DNA from: Selaginella tamariscina
Lineage: Eukaryota > Streptophyta > Lycopodiopsida > Selaginellales > Selaginellaceae
Direction of reading: 5' to 3'
Assembly: GCA_003024785.1 (NCBI GenBank)
Contig: PUQB01000001.1
Span: forward strand, 1,129,501-1,193,500
Length of the DNA stretch: 64,000 nucleotides
The notes beneath the pieces are model-generated. The model did not search any database. It saw only the letters and a program-made list of their open reading frames with translations, and was not told the origin of the DNA. This document shows positions 1 through 14,335 of the stretch, in pieces (position 1 is the stretch's first letter; every line of letters starts with the position of its first letter). The position numbers and the translations under genes were made by a program.

Positions 1-1013
1 GAGACGTGTTATCTAAAGGTCGTCGATTGAGGCACTAGAGATGGGCTGAATTTCCTGGTTTCCACATTGGTTTGTGAGAAAGATATGTTAGCTTATCTGG
101 TCCCTGAACTGGTCGGTGTTATGAAAGAATACAAAGTTGGTTGCGAATGACGAATATTAGTGCTATAACACTTGGTAGTAGATTTGACCTGAATTTAATT
201 TCCATTGGGAATGAAGTTATGTCAATGACACATCAAGTGGATGGGCTAATTTCAAGTTGGCATGACCTTGTTGTATACATGTGTACAACCATGCACCTCT
301 GTTATTGCATCTGGTCAGATTGACATGTCTACAAAGATTAGGGTTTCAAGAGAAGTACTCTAGCATCGAAAAAGAGCTTGATTCCGATAAAAGTTTCATA
401 CCTAGTATGGCATAACTATATACTAATGGGGTAGCAGACCCTTATGTAAAGGGGTCATGAGAAACACCGAGGGATGCAGAAATGTGAAGCTATAATATCG
501 TAACATATGGAAATGTGGAACCATTGGGAAATCAAAGAAACATAAAGGCGTTTGGTTAAGCACTTAAGATGGACGTTAAAGTGCTTGTTGTGTGCTAAGA
601 CGACAAGGGTCGTCAACAGTGTTTGATATAAAGGAATAAAGCAAGTCTTTATTTTTATTAACCAAGGGGCCGGCAACAACACTAATTAGAGGCCTCCAAA
701 TATAAATCCTAGTTAAGTAAAGAAATTAACCAGTGTTGTGTCCGTCGGGTGACAGACTTTGCAGACGTGCAAAAGGTTTCCAAGTGACTTTATGTCGCAG
801 GTGGTGCCTCCGGCAGCTGGGTTTACGACTTAGTGAACGACGGTTCTGAAGTACTTGGTTTCACGTAATGCAAGGGGGGTAATAAAACTTATGTGAACTT
901 TTGGCTGACTCTACATAAAGTGATATGTTAGTTTTGGTTAATTTTTTCTAACATTATCTAGTCTTGGAGTTGGACGTCAACGAGGACGTTGACATTTTCA
1001 AAGGCGGGGAGTG
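1..1013 (+). mobile_element. Internal region of a non-autonomous LTR retroelement, 3' part
   Basis: This stretch is similar, in reverse complement, to the part of the complete element at 40143-47281 that adjoins its 3' LTR. For example, bases 1-90 match about 42700-42790. It ends in a purine-rich tract at 1000-1013 (AAAGGCGGGGAGTG) directly before the LTR, which is the expected position of the polypurine tract. No gag or pol coding is visible. The 5' LTR lies outside the window. Confidence 0.85.
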
Positions 1014-2772
1014 TGTCATAGTTTTTACTATGACTCGACCCCTTATTTTGGACGTTGATTGTTGTTACCTACTGTACTATGTTGATGGACCCTAAATGTA
1101 GTAGGAAACAGGCCCGCTTAGTGATGGTCCGGCCGTATTTACAGGAAACTCTAAGCGAAACTAGAACTTACCTTCTAAAAAATCCACCCCCAATTTTGAC
1201 GTCCCAGTTAAGCTGATTGGTTAATGTAGATGAGTTTGGCATGTTTAGTAGGGTTAGGAACACCCCTAGGGTTGACCTAACTCTAGGGTTGCCCTAACCC
1301 ACGCCCTAAAACCCCCACCCCCTTGAGTAGGGTTTTAGGGTTAGAGTTAGGCTAAGTTAAACACTCTCTCATTAACTTAATAAGGGGCTAGCTAATATAG
1401 TGCCAGCCCACATACAAAAGAGGGGGGGGGGGGGGCTCCATCACATAAATAAGGTAGAGTATGTAGGAGTGAGGGTTCCTGGGTTCATGACTGAGCTCGT
1501 TACTCTTCTTCCGGTGCAAGCTCTAACTTGTGTCGTCAAGGCACAACCCTCTGTTTGCCGCCCTAACTTCCAGACGAAGGGGTACGTCTCACCTTCGGGT
1601 AGCTTACCCTTAACGTTGGCGAATCTATGCCTAGAAGGTCTTGTCGGGATGCATGTTTCAAGAGGCAGAGGTTGAGGCTTGTCTCCAACCTCCTCCACGT
1701 CAAGCTAGGTGTAGCACTCACGGCCAAGCAAAGCACATCCGTGTCCTTGTCCAACTGTGGGCATGGGATCTTGTTTGACAGGTTCACGTTGCCTAGTTCT
1801 TGAGGGTTCACTAAGGGGTTCTAGAGTTGGCATTTAGGAGCCACATTTGTGGCACTTGGTGCAACTCTCGAATCTAAGAGCTATGGCATGATAGCCCACA
1901 TCGTGGAAAACAGTGTCGACACTGTGCTAAACGTCACACGATACAACACCTGAGGCACCCTTTGGGGTTGTGTCATGGGCTTGTCGTCAAGAGGTTGGAT
2001 ACTCTAACAAACAGACATGTTTGTGCTCGCACTAGGGTGCTAAGCCTTGGGCATTTGCTCAAGGGAGGTTAGGTCTCGTAACTAGGTGTGTTTAGGCATA
2101 CTTGGCTAGGGGAGTGTTCTCCTTGGAATCTAGGGGTTGAATAACCTAAGCTTGTTAGCAGGAGTCTTTTTGTGAAGCACTCGCAAGGTCATGTACTTAG
2201 GGTTATCCAAACCTAGCCTTAGGGAGTTTGCTTAGCAGAGCACTCGTGTTCGCCTAAGGCGCACACTCGTGTTCTCACTAAGTATTAGCCGTAGGTCTAG
2301 GGTATAACTTGGCCACTCAAACCCTTAGGGGTTAGTTGCGATTCAGGGTACCCCTTGTCGCCCTAAAGGGGTTGTACTCCCGAATGAGGATGATTCCTCA
2401 AGGGGTAAGTGACGATGCCTTGGCTCTGTCACGGGGGTATGTGTGAGACATATCTCCTTTGTGGGGTTAGGGCATGAGCCTGCCTAGGTCTACTGGGACA
2501 GGATCCTAAAAGTCTACTCGGGTTATCCTTTACGGTTTAGGGGATGGTCATTTTAGGGGACTTAGGGTAGGACTCTAAGTCTTTTGGGCCTCTGAGTCAG
2601 ACTCTTAGGGTTATCTTGAAAGACTTAGCGTTGCTCACACAGGATGATGACGCCGAATGGCCACTTGGCAGCCACGTGTTGCCACTTGTTGGCCATTCGG
2701 ATTAAAACTCTGATAGGCCACTTGACAGCCATGTGTTATCATGTGTTAGCCCTTTGGGTTAAAACTCTAACA
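1014..2772 (+). repeat. 3' LTR of the same retroelement family
   Basis: The LTR begins TGTCATAG. Its first bases form a perfect 8-bp hairpin, GTCATAGT-TTTT-ACTATGAC. It ends near ACTCTAACA. Other copies of the family end in CTCTGACA. The last 120 bp carry a tandem duplication of the terminal segment containing the words GCCAC, GTGTT and GCC..TTCGG. This makes the copy about 100 bp longer than its relatives. A run of 14 G lies at 1422-1435, where other copies have 6 to 10 C on the opposite strand. CACAA at 2773-2777 would be the downstream target duplication, but the upstream side is outside the window. Confidence 0.85.
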
Positions 2773-5700
2773 CACAAACTCTATAAAAGGATGATTTAGA
2801 AAACACTTCCCTAATTTTAAAAATAAACAATATTCATTAAAACGTTATAAGACTTACCACATATGTTGCTTATGCTCCCCCTAAGCCTTGGAGAAATAAA
2901 ACGTTATCCAAATAAATGACAATAAAAACATTAAAGAAATCATGAAACCATGTATTAAAACATTATTAATGCATTGATGAGACCAAAAGGCATTATGATG
3001 TAATCAAATTGTATGTAAATGTAAAATGTTGTTTTTCATTCATCACTTTTTGTAATTCAAATAAGAATTTATTCTCTCAAAGATCATTGAATTCCCAACC
3101 ATATTAAAAATAAAAAATGAGTACTTAATATGAATAGTTATTGTGTTTATTAATTGATAATCAACCACCAAACAAAAGTTATCACTTTTTTAACATAAAG
3201 AAGACAAATGAGCTCAAATTGATGATTGAGAAGATTAAATAAACCATTGGCAAGATTCTTTTTGATGTATTAATTAAAACTCTCAACTTTATAAATGACA
3301 AATTATAAATTGAACTTATGTAAAGTTGTTTATCATATAGATTAATAAGAAAATATATAATTTATGAGGTGGTAAGGTGATGAACCTTTTTTTTTATTAA
3401 AAACGTTTACAAATTCATTATATTTCATGCTTAAATGAGTAAATAGTATAGTAAGATGAATAATGAACTTAACATCTTATAACTTCAAATTAATTAAAAG
3501 TTCTACGAGTGTGAATAGAAGTATAATATGAAGAAAGAAAGAAAAAACAAAATGATGAAGATGAGAGTGGAAAGAGACAAAAGAATAAAACACATAATTA
3601 ATTAAAGTGAAATTTAAAGTTTAAGCTATAAAAAGTCTTAAAGAATTGAACATTAAGTGTGTTATAATAGTATTAAAGATGTGATTATCACCAACTGTTT
3701 ATCATTAATTAGTATCTTAAAAATAAATATACAACCATCCATAACCTTAAACAATGCTTTATTTAACACATTGATGTAATTCAAGACCATGATTAATAAC
3801 AATTTTTAATTCAGCATATGTTTATATTTATTAAAACCCGAAATTCTCATAAAGAAAATAAAACTAAACAGTTATATAAAAAAAAAAATTACATAATAGA
3901 AATGTGAACAAAGAAATACGTTTTAATGTGATTTGAAACTTAAATATAAAGAAGTATTTAATTAATAATTTCTACACTAGTTAGTGATTCTTTTTATAAA
4001 AAGTAACATATGCATAATAAGCGTGTCATGCATGGTGGTGTTTAATTAAGAAATAAAAGAATCAATTAGTTTAAAATTAGGTAACATTGAATTGTTTTAA
4101 TACTTTGTTCTTCAACTTTAATTTTCTAATGAAAGATGGAAAACCTTTAAAAAAAAGAAAAGAAAAAAAGAAAAAAACTTAAAGATAAAAAATGAATAAT
4201 ATAAAATAGTACAATAACATAAAAATTGTTATTCATTAAAAAATAATCAAATTATTTAAATATTGATTGAAAAAAAGTATTAAGATACAAATTAAATGAA
4301 AAATAAGAAAATGAGTGAAAATAAATTATCTTATAAAAAAATTCTAAGGAAAAGAAGAAAGATATAAAATAATAGTCTAAAAACCCGTTGTTTTAAAGAA
4401 ACCTAACTTAAATCTTTCTTATATATGAAAAGGACACTAAATTATTTTAAAACCTTATATTGTTTAATATCTTTTGGATTTGAAACTGATTATAAAGATA
4501 TAAATGATACATTTGGAAAAGTAAAGAAAATGAAAAGTAAAATTTAAAACTTAAAAAATAAAAAATAAAAAAAAAAAAAAAGAACAATGATAATGCATTA
4601 TAAAGGTCACCATTTGTATGGAGAAGTAATTAAATTATCAGAATTTAAATTTTTAAATTGTAAAGTGTTAATCAAAACAGTTAGCAACGATCTATGTTTA
4701 TTGCTTTATGTTGAATATTCTATTTGACTTATTTACAGATGTAAGAATACATATTTTATGTATATTGTTTTCCATAAAATTTCAAATACTATCCTTAGCA
4801 TAACTGATATTGTTAGTACAACATTACCTTATTTTAATTAAAGTTTAAGTTAATTATTGCCTCGATCCTTTTTCTACAAGTAAATAAAATGTAATCATAT
4901 GGCTTTTAAAGGAAGTTCCTCATTTATGTAGAAATAAAGCATATGTACATGCAGGAAACACACACACACGACATACATATATACATAAGGAGCACACTAC
5001 GTATCTATATTGTTTAAAATTTAATAATGCATATGAAGTTGGTGTTATCTTCATGAAGAAACCATAAATTTGAAAGTTGGCCCTTGGCCCTTATTGACTC
5101 GTACCCTACAGCGTACTGCATATAAAGCCTTATTAAGAGTACCATGACTTTGCAGGTCCGCATGCACCTTTCTGCCCTTTCTGAATGCTGCCAGTAAAAG
5201 ACAATACATCCTTGCTTATTTGAGGTGTCACAAGCGTATTCCAGCTCCTGTGTGTGGCCTACTTTTGGCCAGCATGTATATTTGCCCTAGTCAAAAATTT
5301 CGGCAAATTTTTTATCAATATTATGACGTGCTTATTTCAAATATTAAACTATTTACTGGTAATTTATATACTTCGACCAAATATCTGTGTTTTATCCATT
5401 CCAAAACGTGTAACCGATCTAACGTGCTAAACCACTGAACTTCCGGCCCTGCCACGTGTCAGTTTGAAGCGGGGATCACGTACCGTTGTCCCGGTAGACA
5501 AACATGCCACGGTTCGGACAGGATGACGACACGATGATGCAAACTCCCTGCTTTAGCTTTTGAGAGATCCCTAGTTTCAGCACGTAGCAGTACGTGGGCG
5601 ATCCACATGTTAACCTGTTTAAGACATATTATATTGTATTTTACACTCTTCTCCTGTTTTAAATCATTTTGTAGATCTGCATTAGAGTATGTATGTGCAG

Positions 5701-7525
5701 TACACATACGTACCTACCGACATTATTTTCCATCATGTTAACGTGCTAAAACGTATTATCTGGATTCTAATACGAAACAGATATCAAGTGTATAATTATT
5801 ATTTATTTATGGACAAGTCTTATTACAAAGATTAAATTAGAATATCCTCAATTTTAATCAATAGGATAGTAAAGGTTAACAAAGTTGCATAGAAAAGTAA
5901 ACGATCTGTATCTTACTAAGTCAAATAAGCTAATTAATAGCTAATATTTAAACACAATGTAAAAGTAAAATCTAAATTGCTGATGTTGATTTAGAAGCCA
6001 AAGCATTAATGAGAGAAATAAGAAACCTTGCTTTGAAACAAGATTAGTAAACAAGTATTTGTAATGAATGATCCAACATACGTTGAACATATGTGCTTCA
6101 AGTCAAAGATGAATTCAACTCTTGGGAATGCTGTCCAGTTGTATGATTTGCCATTACACACTCTTAACTCGTGTTTTCTTGTATAGTGTGTGTGTGCGTG
6201 TGCGTGGCATTGTGTACTGCCCTCAGTAATCCTTGTTTTTCTTGGATCAAGTGTTGCATTAACACTTGAAAGTTACATTGAGTTGACTGATAATACAATA
6301 TAAACGATTATACAATCTAGACTGCAGTAATTACTGCAAGAAGACTACATAAACATGAAACAAGTTAACCTCTGTCTTGTTGGATCAAGTGCTGTATTTA
6401 CTGCAGATTACATTGAGCTGACTATCTACATTTCAAGTAAGGATGGTAAACCGAGGCAGATTTTTTGATTTGCGCGTGATCTTTTCATCTAGCTGGCAAG
6501 GTGAATCTTTTGCGGTCGATCCGGAGGGATCCTTGGCTAAACATCCCACATGATAGATATACATATTTCAATCATGGACACTGTTAATATAATATAGATC
6601 AATAATGCAAAGCAATCATATAATTAACCATTCTCCTGATTTCTAATCATGCATAAGATGAATATGGAGAAGGATTCTTCGAATATCTTAGCATATAGCC
6701 CATAGTTTATCAGTTGCCGTGCATAAGGGAACCGCGTGTATATTTGTAAATGACACACGGTGGCTCATGACCTAGATTTAAATAACGAATACGTTGGAAG
6801 TTATTTGGGTTGGTAGCAGACATAACATTTATACCATTAGCGTCAAACATACTACCAGATTAAACTATATAATTTTTATTTAATCAAAGTAGGCCCACCA
6901 TAAGCACGCCTGACCCAAAAAATAAAAATCATACTAATTCCCCTGGACTCCAATACATTTCACATTGTATGAGCTCATTTATATATGCTTTAAGACGTGA
7001 AGTATATTCCTTTCATTCACTAAGTAACATGTTAATTAAATTTTGTTTTTAAAGAAGCCCGTAAACAAGAGTACATGTGCCATACACATTGATCAATACA
7101 ATAATATAACAGTGGTTGATATGAATAATATTGCTATAACAATGTGATATATAATTAATGGCCTTGACATACACCACCCATTTAAGGTGCTCATAACGCT
7201 GACATGCACCACGCATTCTAACTCTCGCTCTCTTACATCTTGTGCAACAACAAGAAAGCAATTAATTCCATGCTCCTGTTTGCCTAGGCAATATCTGCTA
7301 ATGCTGCATTCGTGCGGGTATTGATCAGATATTGACAAAACTGCCTTACATTGCTACATTTTCCTCATTCACATTCATTGTTAGTTGCAGCAAAAAATTT
7401 CTAGCTTTGATTTATTGTCAGTGAAAAAACTGCACTATACACAGTACAGGTATTACACCGTTTGATATTCATGAGAAGAGTTTTTTCTAAATGGTAGGTT
7501 TTTGCAGATTTCAGCAAGAAGTTCA
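2773..7525. other. AT-rich intergenic stretch
   Basis: I see no supportable gene here. The sequence is strongly AT-rich with homopolymer A and T runs. Between 6230 and 6440 a 60-70 bp segment occurs twice in direct orientation. Both copies share TTGGATCAAGTG and TTACATTGAG. The last few hundred bases probably hold the promoter and 5' UTR of the bHLH gene. A plausible 5' UTR splice acceptor (TTTTTGCAG) lies at 7501-7507, just before its start codon. Confidence 0.6.
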
Positions 7526-8963
7526 ATGGCTGCAGCATCACCGTGGAATATCCAAGCCTGTAGCAAGGAGCCCAGTGTGGATGAATTTATTCACTTTCCT
7601 AATAGAGAATCAGATGTATGCTTTGAGCAAAGTGGGCTCTCGTTCATGGAGAGCTCAGAGTATCACAGGCTTGAAAGTGCCAGATTGCTTCAGTGCGATC
7701 TGAACCAGTACACATTATCTGATCAAAACTGGATTAACAACTTGAAATGGAGAACAACACAGCAAGAAGATTTCTCCAATAACCTCTATCATATGCAGGA
7801 AATGCACTCATCAACACCGTTCATGAATGCGGCTCAATCATCAGATACATTCATTTCGCCTCTCCATGAACTATTCTCTTCTTCAGTTGGATATCAAGAC
7901 CCTTTTCTCTCCGCATTCCATAGCTCAGGATTGAACAGTATGTTGGTGAGCTCAACAAACGCTTCTATTATAGAAGACAAGTTTTCAAATTTCCCATTGA
8001 AAAACTCATCTCCTGCAACATCCGAGGTAGTCGTGGTGCGCAACCAAGATAGTGAAAATTTACACAAGAAAGCAAAGGCAAGCTCTTCGAGCGAGAGCGT
8101 GAACAATTCAGCGGTCACAGATTCAACGAAGAAGCGACCACAGGAAGACAACAGCAACGGGGCTGTATCAAGCAAAAGAGTCCAAATGGTATGTGTATAT
8201 CACATTTATTTATGCACCATAGCTAATAGACAATGAGTATCTTTTTCAGTAAGATTTGCATATATGCATTTCATGTCGATGTCATCAGGTAGTAAGATGT
8301 TAAGTTCTACCTACCTAAGTCTCTCCTTTTATATTGTTCGTTACATTAAATTTTCCTGCAGGAAAGTGCATCGTGGGTTGAAGACTCAAACGGTGTTTTT
8401 GCAACTTACTACACAACCAACAGCAAGGGAAATAGAATTCCTGCTTTAAATACAAATCTGAAACCGCGAGCTAGGCAAGGAAGTGCCAATGATCCTCAAA
8501 GCATTGCTGCAAGGGTAAATCTCATAAAAACTATAGCATTGTGTGTGTGCGCGCGCGCGTGCGTGCGTGTGCAGGCGAGCGACTTCTAACATATTATAAC
8601 AATTTATCAGCATCGACGGGAAAGAATAAGTGACAGGCTTAAGATTTTGCAGGAGCTAGTTCCAAACAGTACTAAGGTACTTATTTTCACACACATACAC
8701 GCACGCATCTATACATCCCACATGCAGACTTAAGAATTAAATAATCATGCAGGTTGATTTGGTCACGATGCTTGAAAAAGCCATAAACTACGTTAAGTTC
8801 CTCCAGTTGCAAGTGAAGGTAAGTCTTTTAATTAGTTAATTTTTAAATAGAAGTATTCCATAAATGATTACAGGTTCTTACATCTGATGCATATTGGCCA
8901 CAACGACCTAAAGCTGAGAACAACACTAACAACCAATGGCAAGGAGCTGTGCAAGCCCAATAA
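7526..8963 (+). CDS. RSL class I (RHD6/RSL1-like) bHLH transcription factor
   Basis: Five exons at 7526-8188, 8362-8514, 8611-8676, 8753-8818 and 8874-8963 join in frame to 345 residues. The long first exon is Ser/Asn-rich and ends near a basic patch. The second ends in the RSL hallmark KPRARQGSANDPQSIAAR. The basic helix-loop-helix follows, with HRRERISDRLK as basic region and helix 1, LVPNSTK as the loop and VDLVTMLEKAINYVKFLQ as helix 2. The end of the domain (VKVLTSDAYWP) matches the RHD6/RSL1 group rather than RSL2-5, which end in LLSSDDLWMY. His-Glu-Arg in the basic region predicts E-box binding. In land plants this class promotes root hairs and rhizoids. I chose the first in-frame ATG. 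Intron 2 contains a (GT)n/(GC)n run. Confidence 0.9.
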
Positions 8964-9220
8964 ACTATATAGAACCGATTACTAGCATTTATGTATAAGA
9001 TATTTTGTACACATTTGATGACATGAAATGTAAAATATGGAAGTTATAAACAGTAAACTTATCTTCTGAAACACCCCACACACACACACGCGTTTGGCAG
9101 TCTTAGTTGCTTGAATACAATAGGAATTCTTATACTCACTGAATACAGTCGCCAGCGGCGGACCGCCGGCATCGCTACAATCCGAACACTTCACCTGACC
9201 ATTCAATCGGTAGGAGCCAA

Positions 9221-9254
<34 letters not shown>

Positions 9255-11929
9255 TGCGAGTTGATGACTCGCGATTACTATGTTTGTATGCAATGGGGAA
9301 AGAAAATTATGTATTGACAAAGAAAATACAATGGTATACTCTTTTTATTATTATTAATGGATTAACGATAGATTAAAATTAATTTATATTTATGGTAGTT
9401 TAATAACAAGCTTACTCAAATATGTATGTAAAATTGAGACAGCTATCGAGGAAAGAGGATCAACACACATTAATACGTCGATAGTTCTGTCGAGTCATCA
9501 ACCTTATCTTAGATGGATATGTTTGTGTGGCATCAGACGTGAACTGGGTTAAGTTCCACCACATGTACTGTTACGTGTTGCACCATAGTAACGGCACGAG
9601 AAGATGACCCACAGTAACAGTCGTTCATGTCTCGTGCTGCCGGATGGTAAGCTCACGGAGACACGTATACACACATTCTCACACACATACAATTTTCATT
9701 CCCTTAAACTTATTTTGTTATATATATATATATAATATCTTCACTTCATTTCATCGCATTGACAATGTAATTATCGTGAGCCAACAACCAGTCACGCAAC
9801 CAGTTTTATTATAGTTGGGATAGACAACGTATTTTACTGTACGTATATATTAAATCAAATTCACTAATTAATCTTCACTAGGTTAAAATTCAATTAATTA
9901 ATAGTATATTAATTAAAAGTTCCATTTTTCATACATAATTTAACACACACACACACACATATATATATACCAAATTATTATTAATGTATGTTTTGATTTA
10001 TTACATACACATACAGTTTATATTTCAGATTAACAAATATATGTAACAAACACACACAATATTCATATTAATGGTATATTATTTAAATAAATTATTTTAA
10101 GCTATCCAACTAAGACATATATGTAAGATGTACTACATTTATTCAAACCTAGGTATTAGTAGTATATTTTAGTTTTTTTTTTTAAAAAAAATTAAAAGTT
10201 CTTTGAAATTATTATATCATTGGTATTCAACCATTTATAAGATATATAAATAATATATTTTTTTTTTATTATTATGGTTTTTAAGTAAATTAAGTTAACT
10301 AAAAATTCAATGTCTCACATAATGCTTATACATATATACATATAAAATGTTTAATGAACACCTATATTGTTATGATATAATATATTAGGTTACTCAAGTA
10401 GGTTATATATCATCTCAAGTTAAAGGTTATAATCTATCTTTTTTTAATTTGGTTATAACACTTGTACCATTGGGGTGTATTTAATTTCATTGAATAAAGG
10501 TATTTAATTAAAATATATTTAAGTACATCATCGATATTTAAACCTTCTTAATATCTTTAATATATTTACCTTAAGCATATAAAGATATTAATATATTCGT
10601 ATAATTATAATTTCTTAAATTAAATCATCCACATGTACTACCAATAAGCAATTATCTTTTTTATTTTTTAGAGAGGGTGATTAAGAAAAGAAGTGAATAA
10701 TTACATTATTATTTAAACGATAAGATAGAGATATGAACGTTGTAATTAAAATGATAATGATACATGAAAATGGGAATATAAAAAAAAAATTTAATTAATA
10801 CTTACATATTAATTATTAATATTTTAAACATACATGTTCTTTCTTTCAAAATATATTATTTTAAAAATTATTTTTTTATTAAAAAATGTTAATTAAATAA
10901 TTTAAATTATTAATTATTAAAAAAAAAATATAAACATTCTCATTTTAGTTACAATGTATAGATTCTAGATTTCTATGTGTATATATGTTTATATTCTCCA
11001 TTTGTTATTAACCACCTTACGAAATTGCTACACTCAATGACGAATATTATTTAAAGTATTAATTTTATGTTTATAAATAGTTAATGTCAAAACATTTTAG
11101 TATAAAAATATGTAACATTAAAAATAAGTAAAATAGTAGAAAAGTGTGAAAACTTTTGGTCCCAAACAAAGTTCCAATGTATCAAAGTTTATGATAAGAT
11201 AATTGCTAAAATATGAATATATAAAAAATATAATCACATTAATAAATGTAATAATGTTATTTAATATTTTAGTATTTGAAATTTATGTCTCTAGAGATTT
11301 ATATTTAAACTCAAAAATCTTGAAAAAGAATAGATAAATTCTGAACTGATCGACAAGTTAGTTAAAAACCAGTATATTGAATATATTACATAATTTGTCT
11401 TTTGATTTTATTAGTGTATTTTAATTATTTTTACAAGTTTGTTAAAAACTTCACCTTTCGTACATAGTTTAAGCTATATATATAAAACATAATATCTTAA
11501 AAATTAGCATTATTAATGTATTCTAATCTCGCATGATATATTTATAACATACTGATATATTTTTATATTAAAGCTTGAACTTATATGTTCAAAGATAACT
11601 ATATTCATATTCTTACATATAGCTATATTCATATTAAGAATTTACATAGTTAAGCATTTGATGTAATAACATAACAACATTTTTATAAAGTACATTGTAA
11701 AATATAATATATAGTTTTAAACATACTTTCCATTGGTTACATATATAAAAGTCCACGCGTCGGTTATGCGTGTTCCCACGTTCACCACGTCAATCGTATA
11801 AAAAGACTTCACAATTTTACATATACGTATTAAAATACATGACGTGGGACAGTGAGTGCCACATGTTCTGGCAAGCAACTCATTGTCCACTAATTAAACA
11901 GTTCCATGTAACGGTTGAGCAGTAGGGAG
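8964..11929. other. AT-rich intergenic stretch
   Basis: I see no gene. The bHLH 3' UTR occupies the first part. A GC-rich palindromic patch (CGCCAGCGGCGGACCGCCGG) at about 9150-9170 stands out from the AT-rich surroundings. From 9720 to 11750 the sequence is mostly A and T with (TA)n and (CA)n microsatellites and frequent TTAATTAA words. Bases 11755-11929 are the probable promoter of the deformylase gene. Confidence 0.55.
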
Positions 11930-12296
11930 ATGACGATGCTAGAGATACCCATGCCGAATGTGGTCGATGTCTCACCGTTCCGAAGCTACGATTCTTCGCA
12001 ATGCCACCGTCCTCACTCCCACTTTGAGATCAACAACGTCCTAATTCCACCTGTACGCGTGCGTCTGCTTCTGCGTGTGCGTGTGTGCTCGTGTATGTAT
12101 GTGACGTCTATAATTGTGTAGGTGTTGCAAGCGGGAGATCCAATTCTTGACAATTCAAATGTACCGGAAGTGCCCATATATGAGATTGGCAGTCCTAAGT
12201 TTGATAGAATTATCAATGACTTGGTCGCTGCCATGAGGAATTCCGGATCATGTGGGTTATCTGCTCCTCAAATTGGCCATTCTCTCCAGGTACTAC

Positions 12297-12331
<35 letters not shown>

Positions 12332-12423
12332 CACATCTTTTTGATATCTTATGTAGATTATCGTGGTAGAGGACCCAAGCCAGCAGCACTCAGACAAATC
12401 CTTTAAGCATATGGTATTACATG

Positions 12424-12475
<52 letters not shown>

Positions 12476-12855
12476 TACACACATTAACCAGGTGATCATA
12501 AATCCTAAGTTGAAGGTAGTAAATCTAAGCGAAACGGAGATAAGCAGAGAAGAATGTCCCAGGTAAATCTCAAGCATGATTAAGTACACAAATGTTATAC
12601 ACACAAGTTACATAGTGTGTATACACACACACGTGTGTATAGTTTATGTATCTGTGTTTGAGCAGCATACCTGGATACAGCGCTCTTGTGAAGAGATTCT
12701 CCCATGTTGAAGTGTGTGGATTGAACAGGAAGGGGGAGAAGGTTGAGGTACATGCAAAGGGGCAGCTAGCAAGAGCCCTTCAACATGAGTGCGACCACCT
12801 TGAAGGAATTCTCTACGTGGACAAGATGGTACCCAGATCGTTCCAGAGCAGCTAA
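11930..12855 (+). CDS. Peptide deformylase, PDF1A/mitochondrial-type
   Basis: Removes the formyl group from N-formyl-methionine of organelle-made proteins. Five exons at 11930-12052, 12122-12289, 12357-12413, 12492-12562 and 12666-12855 join to 202 residues. All three metal-site motifs are visible. Motif 1 is CGLSAPQIG in exon 2. Motif 2 is REECPSIPG, split over exons 4 and 5, and keeps the metal-ligand Cys. Motif 3 is QHECDHLEG with both His ligands and the catalytic Glu. The downstream [10 protein letters not shown] is typical of the eukaryotic PDF1A branch. The usual EGCLS is EECPS here, so Leu is replaced by Pro. The residue is variable in the family (human has EGCES). The N-terminus is short, with no obvious transit peptide. 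Introns 2 and 3 contain (CA)n and a (CT)n run of about 45 bp. Confidence 0.9.
12426..12470 (+). repeat. (CT)n microsatellite in a deformylase intron
   Basis: A near-perfect CT run of about 45 bp starts a few bases after the splice donor of intron 3. It takes up most of that 78-bp intron. Confidence 0.95.
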
Positions 12856-13377
12856 TCCTGTGATTAAGCAATCTTCAAAAGCTGTAAATATCACTTTGAA
12901 AACTGATTGATATGTATCACTGTGTGTGTGTGTGCGCGCATTATTAAATCTATAATCAAAGTCAGAGGTTACATTAAATTTCATATTAATGTATTAAATA
13001 GTAACTGCAATGTTCCGATTCAAAAGATATGTTATATATATATCAAAGTATCAAATGTTTCAGTTTCATGCAAACCAGACGTGAGAGACTGTTGCTTGTG
13101 TTGAGAGATTGTTCGTTCCAACTAAGAAAGAAAAAACAATGTTTTTAAGCATATAATATAATTTTAAAATGAAGGATATCCCAGCCATATACATTACATA
13201 TTTAAATATTAATGTATACATACACATATACTTAAAAGGATATCTTTGTGATATACATACGAATACACATATCAAAGTATAGGGACTGTATGAAGACCGA
13301 ATATCGAACTAGAAACTCAATATTAGAAGAAACGGAAAGCACATTAAAAAATATACTCCAGCATTTGAAATTACTCT

Positions 13378-14222
<845 letters not shown>

Positions 14223-14335
14223 TTATTCTGTACGTGGTAGACGTGTGTGTGAAAGCTATTATGATTGAAATCGGGGTAGTAATACATAAGTTTTAATACA
14301 CATAAGAAATCCATGATTTCTTACACAACAAAAAA

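Noticed and set aside
1400-1811. Overlapping ORFs at the start of the window
   Set aside because: They fall entirely within the LTR, so they are not host genes. The shared antisense frame is reported only as an observation.
5220-5707. Small ORFs in the 5' intergenic region
   Set aside because: Short, unconserved in character, and without splice or promoter context.
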